From: Chryseobacterium sp. Leaf405
GTDB taxonomy: Bacteria > Bacteroidota > Bacteroidia > Flavobacteriales > Weeksellaceae
DNA length: 64,000 nt
Direction: 5' to 3'
Assembly (NCBI RefSeq): GCF_001425355.1
Contig: NZ_LMQN01000005.1
Location: 30,222 to 94,221, forward strand
Under the pieces are notes generated by a model. It worked only from the letters and a program-made list of their open reading frames with translations, did not search any database and had not been told where the DNA came from. Positions 16,295 through 25,563 of this stretch are shown piece by piece (position 1 is the first letter of the stretch; each line of letters begins with the position of its first letter). Both the position numbers and the translations under genes were made by a program.

Positions 16295-17259
16295 AAATTT
16301 CTGTCGCATTATGTACTTATAACGGTGAAAAATTTCTTCGCCAACAATTAGATTCCATTTTAAATCAAACGGTAAAAGTTGATGAAATAGTAGTCTGTGA
16401 TGATAGATCAAAAGATCAGACACAAAAAATTTTATCCGAATATAAAATTCAATTTCCGGATATTTTCAAAATACATATCAACGAAAAAAACTTACGCAGT
16501 GTAAAGAATTTTGAAAAAGCAATTTCACTTTGTACAGGCGATATTATTTTTCTGAGTGATCAGGATGATATTTGGGAGAAAAGTAAAGTAATCATTTTTC
16601 TGAGTTATTTTGATAAACATCCTAATGTAAATGCTATTTGTAGTAATGGCATTGCAATAGATGAGGACGGAAGCCCATTAAATAATTTAACAATTTGGGA
16701 TGTTCCGAAATTATTACAAGATCAGGATATTAAAATTGATTATTTCAACCTTATTGCATTCATAGAAAATATTGCAACTGGTGCTGGAATAGCTTTTAGA
16801 AATACGATTAGAAAAGAAATTCTTCCTATTCCTCTTAAAGATGGATTTCATCATGATGAATGGATTGCATTATTAACATCATATGAGCAGAGTTTTATCA
16901 TGATTAATGAAAAACTATTTCAATACAGAATTCATGCAAATCAGCAAGTAGGTGGTGTAATTTATAGAAATGATGATTCTACCAAGAAAAGACTTGTTAA
17001 TCATTTTAACCTGTTTTCAGAAGAAAAAACATTTTCACAATACAAGAAATTTCTAAAAAGATTGAGTCAAAGCTATAAAAAGCATACTCATCTTTTAAAT
17101 AAAGCAGGAAACGGAAATTCTGAAATTTCTCATGAAATTGTAAAAAGATGCAAACAGCTGTTTATCATTCACAGAAAAAATATGAAAAAGAAATATCCTT
17201 TGAAATTTTTTATTCTAAGTATAGCCGACAGTCTTAATGATAAAAGAAAGATAAAATAA
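16291..17259 (+). CDS. Glycosyltransferase family 2 (rhamnosyltransferase-like), copy 1
   Basis: This is a 322-residue GT2 enzyme beginning MKISVALCTYNGEKFLRQQL. It has DEIVVCDDRSKDQT and the metal-binding FLSDQDDIW at about 86-94, a wording typical of rhamnosyltransferase-like GT2s. HHDEWIALL at about 190 is the likely catalytic-base region, and YRIHANQQVGG follows. It is a clear paralog of the gene at 18304, sharing SVKNFEKxISLCTG, LSDQDD, FHHDEW and RxHxxQQVGG. The start overlaps the upstream gene by ATGA; the next ATG follows its stop directly. Confidence 0.8.
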   Translation: MKISVALCTYNGEKFLRQQLDSILNQTVKVDEIVVCDDRSKDQTQKILSEYKIQFPDIFKIHINEKNLRSVKNFEKAISLCTGDIIFLSDQDDIWEKSKVIIFLSYFDKHPNVNAICSNGIAIDEDGSPLNNLTIWDVPKLLQDQDIKIDYFNLIAFIENIATGAGIAFRNTIRKEILPIPLKDGFHHDEWIALLTSYEQSFIMINEKLFQYRIHANQQVGGVIYRNDDSTKKRLVNHFNLFSEEKTFSQYKKFLKRLSQSYKKHTHLLNKAGNGNSEISHEIVKRCKQLFIIHRKNMKKKYPLKFFILSIADSLNDKRKIK

Positions 17260-18300
17260 ATGCCAGAAAATCAATTTCTAAGAGATAAAACGATAATTAT
17301 TGCTATTCCAAATGATTTTGGTCTTCCTGAAATGTTTAAAAAAAATCTTGAATTTTTGGGAATGATTGTTTATTTACTTCCCCATTCTGAAAACCATCAT
17401 AAAATTTCGATTATTGACGAGTTAAAACATATTGGTCGGAAAATCTTTAAGAAAGATCGATCTTATAAAAATATAGCAAAAGAACAAAACCGTCTGAGGA
17501 TAGAGCAACAAATACATCACAATTTATTAGATTCTATTTCTGAAGAAATAGATTTTGCACTTATAATACGTCCGGATCTGCTTAATAATGATATTATCGA
17601 AAAAATAAAAGGAAAGGCAAAAAAAATGGTCGGTTATCAATGGGATGGATTGGAAAGATATCCAAATATCTACAGAAAAATAAAATATTTTGATAGTTTT
17701 TTTGTTTTTGACCAGAAAGACTTAGCTTTCGACCCAAACTTTAAACTTATAACTAATTTTTATTTTGATTTTAATATAGAGGAACATTTATATCCAAAAA
17801 ATGACGTATTTTTTATTGGTAGCCATATAGAAAGCAGAATGCCCAAATTGATAGAAATTTCTTCATTTTTAAAAAAAAATGGTTTTAAGATTGATATAAA
17901 TGTTATTGGAAGCTCACGAAAATACATAGAAAAAAATTCAGAATCGGGAATAACTCATATCACGGAAATTTTTGATTTTGAAAAAAACTACAATAAGATT
18001 AAAAATGCAAAAGCTATTTTAGATTTATTAAATAATGTACATAATGGGTTATCTTTACGCACATTTGAATCTATCGGATTGAAGAAAAAACTAATCACAA
18101 ATAATCTGGAAGTAAAAAATTATGACTTTTATAATAAGGATAATATTTTTATTATTGGGGAAAATAAAACAGATGATATCTCAACATTTTTGTCAACACC
18201 ATATAATGACCTTAATTTCGAAATTTATAAAAAATATGGCTTTACAAACTGGATCTGCAATATTTTAGAAACTTCGGAATATTTGCCTATAATCAATTAA
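17260..18300 (+). CDS. CgeB-like glycosyltransferase-family protein, copy 2
   Basis: This 346-residue protein is a divergent paralog of the 15314 gene. Shared features are KAILDLLNNVHNGLSLRTFE, YDFYNKDNIFIIGEN and the closing TPYNDLNFEIYKKYG region. The N-terminal half (IIIAIPNDFGLPEMF; DFALIIRPDLL; VGYQWDGLERYPNIY) resembles the acceptor half of CgeB/LPS-biosynthesis GT-B proteins. Several poly-A codon runs make it very AT-rich. It begins immediately after the preceding stop and sits 3 bases before the next start. Function beyond glycan assembly is not assignable. Confidence 0.65.
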   Translation: MPENQFLRDKTIIIAIPNDFGLPEMFKKNLEFLGMIVYLLPHSENHHKISIIDELKHIGRKIFKKDRSYKNIAKEQNRLRIEQQIHHNLLDSISEEIDFALIIRPDLLNNDIIEKIKGKAKKMVGYQWDGLERYPNIYRKIKYFDSFFVFDQKDLAFDPNFKLITNFYFDFNIEEHLYPKNDVFFIGSHIESRMPKLIEISSFLKKNGFKIDINVIGSSRKYIEKNSESGITHITEIFDFEKNYNKIKNAKAILDLLNNVHNGLSLRTFESIGLKKKLITNNLEVKNYDFYNKDNIFIIGENKTDDISTFLSTPYNDLNFEIYKKYGFTNWICNILETSEYLPIIN

Positions 18301-18303
18301 ATA

Positions 18304-19263
18304 ATGAAGATTTCTGTAGCACTTTGTACTTTCAATGGCGCAAAATATATAAAAGAACAATTAAATTCAATTTTAGATCAAACTCTTCCAGTAGATGAGA
18401 TTATCATTTGTGATGATCTTTCTACAGATGGCACCTTTGAAATTCTTTCTGATTATCAGAAAAATAACCCGGAAATTTTAAGAATTTTTCAAAATGAGAA
18501 AACTCTTAAAAGCGTAAAAAACTTCGAAAAAACAATATCACTTTGTACAGGGGAAGTTACCTTTCTAAGTGATCAAGATGACTATTGGTATCCTGAAAAA
18601 GTAGAGATTTTTATAAATAAATTCAAAGAAGACACCGCAATGCTGGCTTTCTGTTCCAACGGATTCTTAATGGATGAAAATTCTAAAATAATGAATGATT
18701 ATTTTACAAAATGGGATGTTTATGAAAAATATTCAGAGAGCAAACCTAATTTTGAGATGTTTAACTTTATTACTCAAAAAGGTAATTTTTCTACAGGAGC
18801 AACAATGGCTATAAAAACTGAATTTGCAAAATCTGTTTTCCCAATTCCCCAACTTCAAGATTTTCATCATGATGAATGGCTTACTCTTTTAGCAACTGTT
18901 GACGGAAAAATGGGATTTATTCCACAAAAACTTATCAATTATAGAGTACATTCTTCTCAACAGGTTGGAGGAATTGCATTTCATAATGACAGTAATTATT
19001 TTAAAGAAATATTATCATATTTTAATTTCAATAATGATACTGATGATTTTAAAAGTATAAAAAGCAGAATAAAAGCACAGGTTCAATGGCATAATAAATT
19101 CCTAATTAATTTTAAAAGCAATACTACACAATTTAAATTTCTACGAAATAAGTTTTTAGATGAATATAACAAAAATATTATACTGATGAAACAAAAATTT
19201 GGAATAAAATATTTTTTAGTATCCATAATAGATAAACTAACTAATAAAAGGCAATTGAAATGA
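18304..19263 (+). CDS. Glycosyltransferase family 2 (rhamnosyltransferase-like), copy 2
   Basis: This 319-residue GT2 begins MKISVALCTFNGAKYIKEQL. It has DEIIICDDLSTDGT, FLSDQDDYW at about 86-94, FHHDEWLTLL at about 188 and YRVHSSQQVGG. It is the second copy of the module with 17260. The donor is probably a dTDP-activated deoxyhexose if the rhamnosyltransferase resemblance holds, but this is inference. It overlaps the following GT4 by 4 bases (ATGA). Confidence 0.8.
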   Translation: MKISVALCTFNGAKYIKEQLNSILDQTLPVDEIIICDDLSTDGTFEILSDYQKNNPEILRIFQNEKTLKSVKNFEKTISLCTGEVTFLSDQDDYWYPEKVEIFINKFKEDTAMLAFCSNGFLMDENSKIMNDYFTKWDVYEKYSESKPNFEMFNFITQKGNFSTGATMAIKTEFAKSVFPIPQLQDFHHDEWLTLLATVDGKMGFIPQKLINYRVHSSQQVGGIAFHNDSNYFKEILSYFNFNNDTDDFKSIKSRIKAQVQWHNKFLINFKSNTTQFKFLRNKFLDEYNKNIILMKQKFGIKYFLVSIIDKLTNKRQLK

Positions 19264-20549
19264 ATAAAAACATTGGTATAAATATTTCAGGATATATAAA
19301 TAAAGTTTTTGGTCTGGGTGTAGCTGTAAGGGCAAATATTGAGGCAATAAGACAAGCAAATATTCCCTATAGCATTAATGATTTTAATCTCCAATTTTCA
19401 GATAATGTCAAAGAAACTCATCTAGAAGAGAGTTTCTCTTTAGAAAATCCTTATCCAATAAATCTAGTTCAAATAAATATAGATAGGTTAGATGAAGTTT
19501 TTAAAAATATTGACCATAATTATTTTAAAGGAAAATATAATATCGCATTTTGGGCTTGGGAGCTAGAGAACTTTCCAGATGCCGCAAAACCTTATTTCAA
19601 TTTTTTTCAGGAAATATGGGTTCCCAGTAATTTTTGTGCGGAAGCAATTTCAAAAATATCTCCTATTCCTGTATTAAAATTTATGCATCCTATTTCTCTT
19701 GCAAAACCAAGTTATATTCGCAGTGAATTTAATATTTCCGAAGACAAATTTGTAATTCTTACGATGTTTGACTATTACAGTTCTATCTATCGTAAAAATC
19801 CTCTCGCAACTATAGATGCTTATGAGAAGGCTTTTGGTAAAAACCATACTGAAGCAATTTTAATAATTAAAACTTCTAAAAGCACGGATTTTCCAATGGA
19901 AAAACAAATGTTAATAGATAGAATAGCTGATAATAAGAGTATCACTATATTAGAGGAAATTTTAGATGAAGATAGGCTTTATAGTTTAATTAATTGCTGT
20001 AACTGTTTTATATCATTACATAGATCAGAAGGCTTTGGACTTACCATGGCAGAAGCAATGTACCTTGAAAAACCTGTAATTGCCACTGCTTATTCTGCCA
20101 ATACTGAGTTTATGAATATCAACAACTCATTTCCTGTGAAATACTCCATGGTCAGTGCAGAAAATCAGTATTACTACAGCACAGAGAAAGATTATTGGGC
20201 AGACGCAGATACAGATCATGCCGCACAGCATCTTACATTTATTTATCAAAATCCAGATGAAACGAAGAAGATAGCTTTAAAAGGAAAAAAGCATATTGAG
20301 TTGTACTTATCACCTAAAACAATTGGCGAAAAAATCAAAGATAGAATTTCATATATTGATGAAACATTTTTAAACAAGGGAGAAAACAAAATATCTTCAG
20401 AGATTACTTTACTTGAATTCGAGAAAAAACAACTTCAGGAAAAAATTAATAGACTTAAAAACTATTTTCCAATCAGAATGAAACTTGCTTTTAAAAACCT
20501 ACAAAACAAAATTACAGGAAAAGATAGAAAGTATTTCTGGGAAGATTAG
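19260..20549 (+). CDS. Glycosyltransferase family 4 with C-terminal coiled coil
   Basis: This is a 429-residue GT-B enzyme. The N-terminal half opens with GINISGYINKVFGLGVAVRA, and a conserved WAWELENFP lies at about 99. The donor site is SLHRSEGFGLTMAEAMYLEK at about 251-270. A predicted coiled coil or basic helix (about 375-415, EFEKKQLQEKINRLKNYF) follows, which may mediate association with partner enzymes or the membrane. It ends the rightward run and overlaps the opposing GT2 by 4 bases at the stop codons, leaving no room for a terminator. Confidence 0.8.
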   Translation: MNKNIGINISGYINKVFGLGVAVRANIEAIRQANIPYSINDFNLQFSDNVKETHLEESFSLENPYPINLVQINIDRLDEVFKNIDHNYFKGKYNIAFWAWELENFPDAAKPYFNFFQEIWVPSNFCAEAISKISPIPVLKFMHPISLAKPSYIRSEFNISEDKFVILTMFDYYSSIYRKNPLATIDAYEKAFGKNHTEAILIIKTSKSTDFPMEKQMLIDRIADNKSITILEEILDEDRLYSLINCCNCFISLHRSEGFGLTMAEAMYLEKPVIATAYSANTEFMNINNSFPVKYSMVSAENQYYYSTEKDYWADADTDHAAQHLTFIYQNPDETKKIALKGKKHIELYLSPKTIGEKIKDRISYIDETFLNKGENKISSEITLLEFEKKQLQEKINRLKNYFPIRMKLAFKNLQNKITGKDRKYFWED

Positions 20550-21190
20550 TTAATTGTATCATAGAAAGCATTTTGTTGCTTTTGTTTTGTAATACTTTTC
20601 TTATGAATTAGGCAATAGGTATAATCTTTAGGAAGTTCTGTGGATCTTGTATTTCCATAGAAAACTTCGTGTACTTTATTTTTCCAGAATATTTTCTTAT
20701 TATTTTTTATAATTCTTGGCTGATAATCTGGAAAATTGATATACCCATCCTCATTGACATTCCAGTTCATTTCTTTAATATACTCCTCAGAAATATCATC
20801 TACAATGTTAATTCTTGGAATAAGAAAACAATCAGATTTTTTTTCTTTGCGAAGATATGGTTTTATATTTTTCAGCAGTTTCTCAGCAGGATATTCATCT
20901 GCATCTATCTGAAACAGATAATCTCCTTTTGCATTATGAATAAGGATATTTTTGAATGTAGCAAAATCACCGTTCAATTTAGATTCCAATCTCACGACAG
21001 AAGAACCATAACTACTGATCAGCTCAGAAACTTTTTGATTTTGATTGGTAACATCTTGAAGAATAATAATTTCATCATTCTTATCAATTTGTGGCAGTAA
21101 AATATCTAGCAGTACTTTTAATTCATCGTACTCATTACATACTGTAATTCCATAAGTAATTGCAATTGGTTTTAATAAAAAATCAAACAT
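20546..21190 (-). CDS. Short glycosyltransferase family 2
   Basis: This 214-residue GT2-like protein is shorter than its neighbours. Visible motifs are AITYGITVCNEYDELKVLL, DEIIILQD, FATFKNILIHNAKGDYL and FQIDADEYP (the DxD region, about 103-111). The C-terminal catalytic region is reduced but retains a histidine (NKVHEVFYG). The start overlaps the stop of the upstream GT2 by one base (TAATG), so it is translationally coupled. A role in adding one sugar to the same glycan is inferred. Confidence 0.7.
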   Translation of the reverse strand: MFDFLLKPIAITYGITVCNEYDELKVLLDILLPQIDKNDEIIILQDVTNQNQKVSELISSYGSSVVRLESKLNGDFATFKNILIHNAKGDYLFQIDADEYPAEKLLKNIKPYLRKEKKSDCFLIPRINIVDDISEEYIKEMNWNVNEDGYINFPDYQPRIIKNNKKIFWKNKVHEVFYGNTRSTELPKDYTYCLIHKKSITKQKQQNAFYDTIN

Positions 21191-22353
21191 TATTTCCTTA
21201 TTATTAATTGTTGTTCGTAGGACTTTTCTTTCAGTACATTTATTTTCAATTGATTACTTTTAAACCAATTTTTGCTTTTAAAAAGTCTTTTCCAAAGACT
21301 TTTTTTTGATTTTTTTTCATTTTCAATAATATCTACAAGATTTCTAAAACTATGCATATTTTTTTCATTAAGTTTATTCGAATTAAATTTTATTATGACA
21401 TCATCAATAAACTCTGAATCTTTAGTTTTAAACTTTTCTCGCAAATTAAATATCGTGTTTTTTTGCTCATCTGAAATATACTTTTCAGGTTTAAAATCGG
21501 AATAAATATGATCGACAAAGATTTCAAGTGCTCTAACCGAATCTTCGGTCGGGTTCTCCAGATAAAGACCATATTTTAGTTTCTTTTTGCTTTTAGATTG
21601 ATTATTGAACCCCCATTTTCTTACAAAATTCCTCAAAGAATTTTCTTCGATATTTTGCGTTTTATATTTAAATTCATCAGAAAATCTTGAGGTTTTGCTC
21701 ACAAAATGATATACTATCGCATTTGGGCATACAAAAATTTTTTCTCCAGATATTTTCAATCTCAAAATTAGATCATCATCTTCGCAAAACATCGGTTTAA
21801 AAATCGGATCTAAACCATTTATTTTAACTAAAATATCTTTTCTAGCTGCCAAAAAAAAGCTCACGTCTTCTGTAAATTCTCCCTTTTGGCTCGTTTGATT
21901 ATTCTCAAATTGGAAAAAATCATCAAACCGAAACGTTTCAAAATCATCTCCGAAATCCTGAATCTCTTTCCAAAGCCTTTTATCTCCAGCAAAAATAGGA
22001 GGTTCTATTACTTTGTAATAAACAACATTGTGTATTGAAAGAGTATTTTCAATTTCTGATAAAAAGTTTTTACCAATTACCATATCATTGTGAAGAAAAC
22101 AGATATAGTCTTTGGTTGCTATTTCTATTGCTTTATTGTAAGTATCAGAAAGAGTTTTCTCTTCTTTACTAAAAAAATAAATGCAATTTTCATCCTTTAA
22201 AGAATAGAGCCAATCATTTGTGCCATCCGTACTTCCATAACTTACAAAAACAATTTCCGTTTCAGGATAGTTTTCTCTTATAAACTCATAACAACGTTTA
22301 GAATATTCTAAGTTATTTTTTAATCCTATTAAAAACGAAATATTATTAATCAT
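21190..22353 (-). CDS. Glycosyltransferase family 2
   Basis: This 387-residue GT2 has an N-terminal catalytic domain with FLIGLKNNLEYSKRC, IVFVSYGSTDGTNDWL and the DxD-equivalent CFLHNDMVIG at about 86-95. MFCEDDDLILRLKISGEKI at about 189-207 is the ED-type catalytic-base motif of GT2s. The C-terminal 120 residues are charged, lysine-rich and without a recognised fold. It lies 8 bases after the cupin gene and overlaps the following GT2 by one base, forming a three-gene leftward unit. Confidence 0.78.
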   Translation of the reverse strand: MINNISFLIGLKNNLEYSKRCYEFIRENYPETEIVFVSYGSTDGTNDWLYSLKDENCIYFFSKEEKTLSDTYNKAIEIATKDYICFLHNDMVIGKNFLSEIENTLSIHNVVYYKVIEPPIFAGDKRLWKEIQDFGDDFETFRFDDFFQFENNQTSQKGEFTEDVSFFLAARKDILVKINGLDPIFKPMFCEDDDLILRLKISGEKIFVCPNAIVYHFVSKTSRFSDEFKYKTQNIEENSLRNFVRKWGFNNQSKSKKKLKYGLYLENPTEDSVRALEIFVDHIYSDFKPEKYISDEQKNTIFNLREKFKTKDSEFIDDVIIKFNSNKLNEKNMHSFRNLVDIIENEKKSKKSLWKRLFKSKNWFKSNQLKINVLKEKSYEQQLIIRK

Positions 22354-22361
22354 ACAAGCAA

Positions 22362-22706
22362 TTAATTTCGATCATACTCATCCTCAATCCTCACAATATC
22401 ATCCTCACCAAAATAAGTTCCTGTCTGCACTTCAATGAAAACAACAGGTTTATCAGAAAGATTCATCATTCTGTGTTTGGCGCCTAATGGGATAAAAATA
22501 CTTTCTCCGTATTTCAGGTTGATTTCTTTGTCATCTAAAACTACTGTTGCATCACCTTCAATGATCGTCCATTGTTCCTGTCTTTTGTAGTGATATTGGT
22601 AAGATAATTTCTGACCTGGGTTTACTTCGATCCTTTTCAATTTATAATTCGGTTCGTCTGCCAAAACAAAATATTTCCCCCAAGGTCTTTCGCCTATTTC
22701 TAACAT
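22362..22706 (-). CDS. Mannose-6-phosphate isomerase-like cupin
   Basis: This is a 114-residue single-domain cupin. It matches the C-terminal domain of type II phosphomannose isomerase/mannose-1-phosphate guanylyltransferase: RPWGKYFVLAD, KRIEVNPGQKLSYQYHYKR, EQWTIIEGDATV, ESIFIPLGAKHRMMN and VQTGTYFGEDDIVR. Metal-ligand His and Glu residues are present. Stand-alone copies occur in capsule and O-antigen loci and probably interconvert mannose- and fructose-6-phosphate for sugar-nucleotide supply. It heads the leftward GT2 unit and has its own TACATTTG box. Confidence 0.85.
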   Translation of the reverse strand: MLEIGERPWGKYFVLADEPNYKLKRIEVNPGQKLSYQYHYKRQEQWTIIEGDATVVLDDKEINLKYGESIFIPLGAKHRMMNLSDKPVVFIEVQTGTYFGEDDIVRIEDEYDRN

Positions 22707-22728
22707 GATGTATTTCTATTAATTTGTA

Positions 22729-22736
22729 CAAATGTA
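22729..22736 (-). promoter_or_regulatory. -7 box of the cupin-GT2 unit
   Basis: On the minus strand this reads TACATTTG and ends 22 bases before the cupin ATG. Confidence 0.5.
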
Positions 22737-22800
22737 GATATTCAAATCAAAAAAGGCAACAACCAAAATATTAATCATTCTTAAAACATATAATTTTAAG

Positions 22801-22808
22801 TAAATTTG
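22801..22808 (+). promoter_or_regulatory. -7 box of gltX promoter
   Basis: TAAATTTG lies 19 bases before the gltX ATG. It is divergent from the cupin promoter in a 121-base spacer. Confidence 0.5.
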
Positions 22809-22827
22809 CACCAAAATTTTAATTGAT

Positions 22828-24552
22828 ATGGAGAAAGTAAGAGTTCGTTTCGCTCCGAGTCCTACCGGACCTTTGCATTTGGGAGGTGTAAGAACCGCAT
22901 TATATGATTATCTTTTTGCTAAAAATATGGGTGGAGAATTTGTATTGAGAATTGAAGATACAGATACCGCAAGATATGTAGAAGGAGCAGAAGATTACAT
23001 TGAAGAGGCATTGGAATGGTGCGGAATCATTGCGGATGAAAGTCCTAAAAAAGGAGGAAAATTCGCTCCATACAGACAGTCTGAAAGAAGAGACATTTAT
23101 GACCGATATACAGAGCAAATCTTAAAAACAGATTATGCATACATCGCTTTTGATACCGCTGAAGAATTAGACACAGTACGGGCAGAATACGAATCGAAAG
23201 GTGAAGTTTTCTCTTATGATAACAGAACGAGAAACCAGTTAAAAAACAGCATTGCGCTTTCAGAAGAGGACGTTCAGAAATTGCTGGATGAAAAGACACC
23301 TTATGTCGTAAGATTCAAAATGCCGATTGACAGAACTTTAAATCTTGTAGATATTATCAGAGGAAATTCTTCAGTAAATACGAATACTTTAGACGATAAA
23401 GTTTTGGTAAAAAATGACGGAATGCCTACTTACCATTTCGCCAACATTATTGATGATCATGAAATGGAAATTTCTCACGTTATTCGTGGTGAAGAATGGT
23501 TGCCATCTTTAGGTTTACACACATTACTCTATGAAGCAATGGGTTGGGAAGCGCCTCAGTTTGCCCACCTTTCTTTGATTTTAAAACCGGATATTTCTAC
23601 ATTAATCAACAAAGAAAATATTGACAGTATTACGAAATCTTTTGCGGAAGAATTTGTAACGAAAAATGATCAGTTTTCTTTTGATGAATCTGCAACAATT
23701 ATTAAATCTTTCTTTTCAGAGGTGAAAAGCCCAAGATTTAAATCTATGTTGAATGAAAATGATAAGGATAACGAAATCACCGCTTCTGTAAAACAGTTTT
23801 TAAAGAAAGGTATTTCAGGAAAGTTGAGCAAAAGAGACGGTGATAAATTCGGATTCCCGGTTTTCCCATTAAACTTTACAGATCCTAAGACCGGAAATGT
23901 ATCAAAAGGCTACAGAGAAAGCGGCTATCTTCCTGATGCATTCATCAACATGGTGGCACTTTTGGGTTGGTCGCCTGCGGATGATAAAGAAATTTTATCC
24001 CTTGATGAAATGGCAAAAGAATTTGATCTCAATAAAGTTCACAAAGCCGGAGCAAGATTCAGTAAAGAAAAATCGGAATGGTTCAATCATCAGTATATTC
24101 AGAAAACTTCGGATGAAGAATTGCTTTCGATCTTAAAAAATTCAGATTTAAATTTAAATATCGAAGTTGAAAAATTAGTAAAGATTATTCATCTGATGAA
24201 AGAAAGAGCAACGTTCCCGAAAGACATCTACGAAAACGGAAAATTTTTCTTCGAAGCACCTACTTCTTATGATGAAAAAGCATCAAAAAAGGCTTGGAAT
24301 GAGGAAACTTCCGTAATTTTAGGTGAATTAGCGCAAAATTTAAACAGTACAGATTTCAACGCTGAAAACTTAAAGCAGATTGTTCATGATTTTGCCGAAA
24401 ACAAAGGCTTGGGAATGGGTAAAGTGATGATGCCGCTACGTTTATCGTTGGTTGGAGAACTGAAAGGTCCAGACGTTCCCGACATCATGGAACTTATTGG
24501 TAAAGAGGAAACTACCTCAAGAATCAACAATGCGATCAATAATATTAAATAG
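22828..24552 (+). CDS. gltX: Glutamate--tRNA ligase with an extra insertion
   Basis: Class I synthetase that charges tRNA(Glu) with glutamate. The Rossmann domain has the HIGH-equivalent PSPTGPLHLGGVRTALYDYL, then RIEDTD, and IRGEEWLPSLGLH at about 226. The KMSKS-equivalent is KLSKRDG at 332-338, and the alpha-helical anticodon-binding domain follows (WFNHQYIQ; NKGLGMGKVMMPLRLSL). At 574 residues it is about 70 longer than the roughly 505 expected for Bacteroidetes GluRS. The excess is a lysine- and acid-rich segment between LILKP (ends about 254) and GKLSKR. The reading frame is intact and all catalytic motifs remain, so it is probably functional. Confidence 0.94.
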   Translation: MEKVRVRFAPSPTGPLHLGGVRTALYDYLFAKNMGGEFVLRIEDTDTARYVEGAEDYIEEALEWCGIIADESPKKGGKFAPYRQSERRDIYDRYTEQILKTDYAYIAFDTAEELDTVRAEYESKGEVFSYDNRTRNQLKNSIALSEEDVQKLLDEKTPYVVRFKMPIDRTLNLVDIIRGNSSVNTNTLDDKVLVKNDGMPTYHFANIIDDHEMEISHVIRGEEWLPSLGLHTLLYEAMGWEAPQFAHLSLILKPDISTLINKENIDSITKSFAEEFVTKNDQFSFDESATIIKSFFSEVKSPRFKSMLNENDKDNEITASVKQFLKKGISGKLSKRDGDKFGFPVFPLNFTDPKTGNVSKGYRESGYLPDAFINMVALLGWSPADDKEILSLDEMAKEFDLNKVHKAGARFSKEKSEWFNHQYIQKTSDEELLSILKNSDLNLNIEVEKLVKIIHLMKERATFPKDIYENGKFFFEAPTSYDEKASKKAWNEETSVILGELAQNLNSTDFNAENLKQIVHDFAENKGLGMGKVMMPLRLSLVGELKGPDVPDIMELIGKEETTSRINNAINNIK

Positions 24553-24569
24553 ATTTTCATAATTTTTCA

Positions 24570-24577
24570 TACATTTG
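24570..24577 (+). promoter_or_regulatory. -7 box of accA promoter
   Basis: TACATTTG lies 23 bases upstream of the accA ATG in the 48-base gltX-accA gap. Confidence 0.5.
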
Positions 24578-24600
24578 AAAGATTTAATTTACTTCAAGAA

Positions 24601-25557
24601 ATGGAATATTTAAGTTTCGAACTCCCTATCAAAGAATTAATGGATCAGTACCAAACCTGTTCTTTAGTAGGAGAAGAAAGTGGTGTTGATGTAAAATTAG
24701 CATGCAGCCAGATCGAGGATAAGATTTTGGAAAAGAAAAAAGAAATCTACGGAAATCTTACCCCTTGGCAAAGAGTACAACTATCCCGTCATCCGGATCG
24801 TCCTTATACATTAGATTATATTAACGGCATGGCAGACAAAGGAAGTTTCCTTGAACTTCACGGAGACAGAAATTTTGCCGACGATCCTGCAATGATTGGA
24901 GGTTTAATCACTCTGGACGGTCAAAGAGTAATGATTATCGGAACTCAAAAAGGGAGAACAACTAAAGAAAGACAATACAGAAGATTCGGAATGCCGAATC
25001 CTGAAGGATACAGAAAAGCTTTAAGACTGATGAAGCTGGCTGAAAAATTCAAAATTCCTGTAGTAACTTTGGTTGATACACCGGGAGCATATCCGGGATT
25101 GGAAGCTGAAGAAAGAGGACAGGGTGAAGCCATTGCAAGAAATATTTTTGAAATGACAATGCTTAAAACTCCGATCTTCACTTATATTATCGGTGAAGGA
25201 GCAAGTGGTGGTGCATTAGGAATCGGTGTTGGTAACAAAGTGTATATGTTGGAAAACACATGGTACACGGTAATTGCACCGGAAAGCTGCTCATCAATTC
25301 TTTGGAGAAACTGGGATCATAAGGAAGATGCAGCCAACGCATTGAATCTTACTCCAAAAGATGCTTTACGAGAAAAATTCATCGATGGAATTATTGAAGA
25401 ACCACTTGGGGGAGCACAATATGATAAGGAAACTACTTTTATTAATTTGAAAAGTTCGATTTTACAGAATATTAAAGCATTCTCAAAATTCACAGGACAG
25501 GAGCTTGAAACCCAAAGGCAAGATAAATTCATTGCAATGGGACAGTTTAAAGGATAA
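24601..25557 (+). CDS. accA: Acetyl-CoA carboxylase carboxyltransferase subunit alpha
   Basis: AccA, with AccD, transfers the carboxyl group from carboxybiotin to acetyl-CoA to give malonyl-CoA. The 318-residue protein has the alpha-subunit landmarks [38 protein letters not shown] and [40 protein letters not shown], the oxyanion-hole stretch [15 protein letters not shown] and [11 protein letters not shown] follow. The length is normal. accB and accC lie about 16 kb upstream; accD is not in the window. Confidence 0.96.
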   Translation: MEYLSFELPIKELMDQYQTCSLVGEESGVDVKLACSQIEDKILEKKKEIYGNLTPWQRVQLSRHPDRPYTLDYINGMADKGSFLELHGDRNFADDPAMIGGLITLDGQRVMIIGTQKGRTTKERQYRRFGMPNPEGYRKALRLMKLAEKFKIPVVTLVDTPGAYPGLEAEERGQGEAIARNIFEMTMLKTPIFTYIIGEGASGGALGIGVGNKVYMLENTWYTVIAPESCSSILWRNWDHKEDAANALNLTPKDALREKFIDGIIEEPLGGAQYDKETTFINLKSSILQNIKAFSKFTGQELETQRQDKFIAMGQFKG

Positions 25558-25563
25558 AAAATT

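Noticed and set aside
20400..20549. Possible frameshift at the end of the GT4 gene, where an opposing gene overlaps
   Set aside because: Both frames end in proper stop codons and the 4-base tail overlap recurs at 14172-14175, so it reflects compaction.
20669..21100. Rightward 143-codon open frame opposite the short GT2 gene
   Set aside because: The leftward frame has GT2 motifs and is coupled by TAATG to its neighbour. The rightward one is Ile/Phe-rich without motifs.
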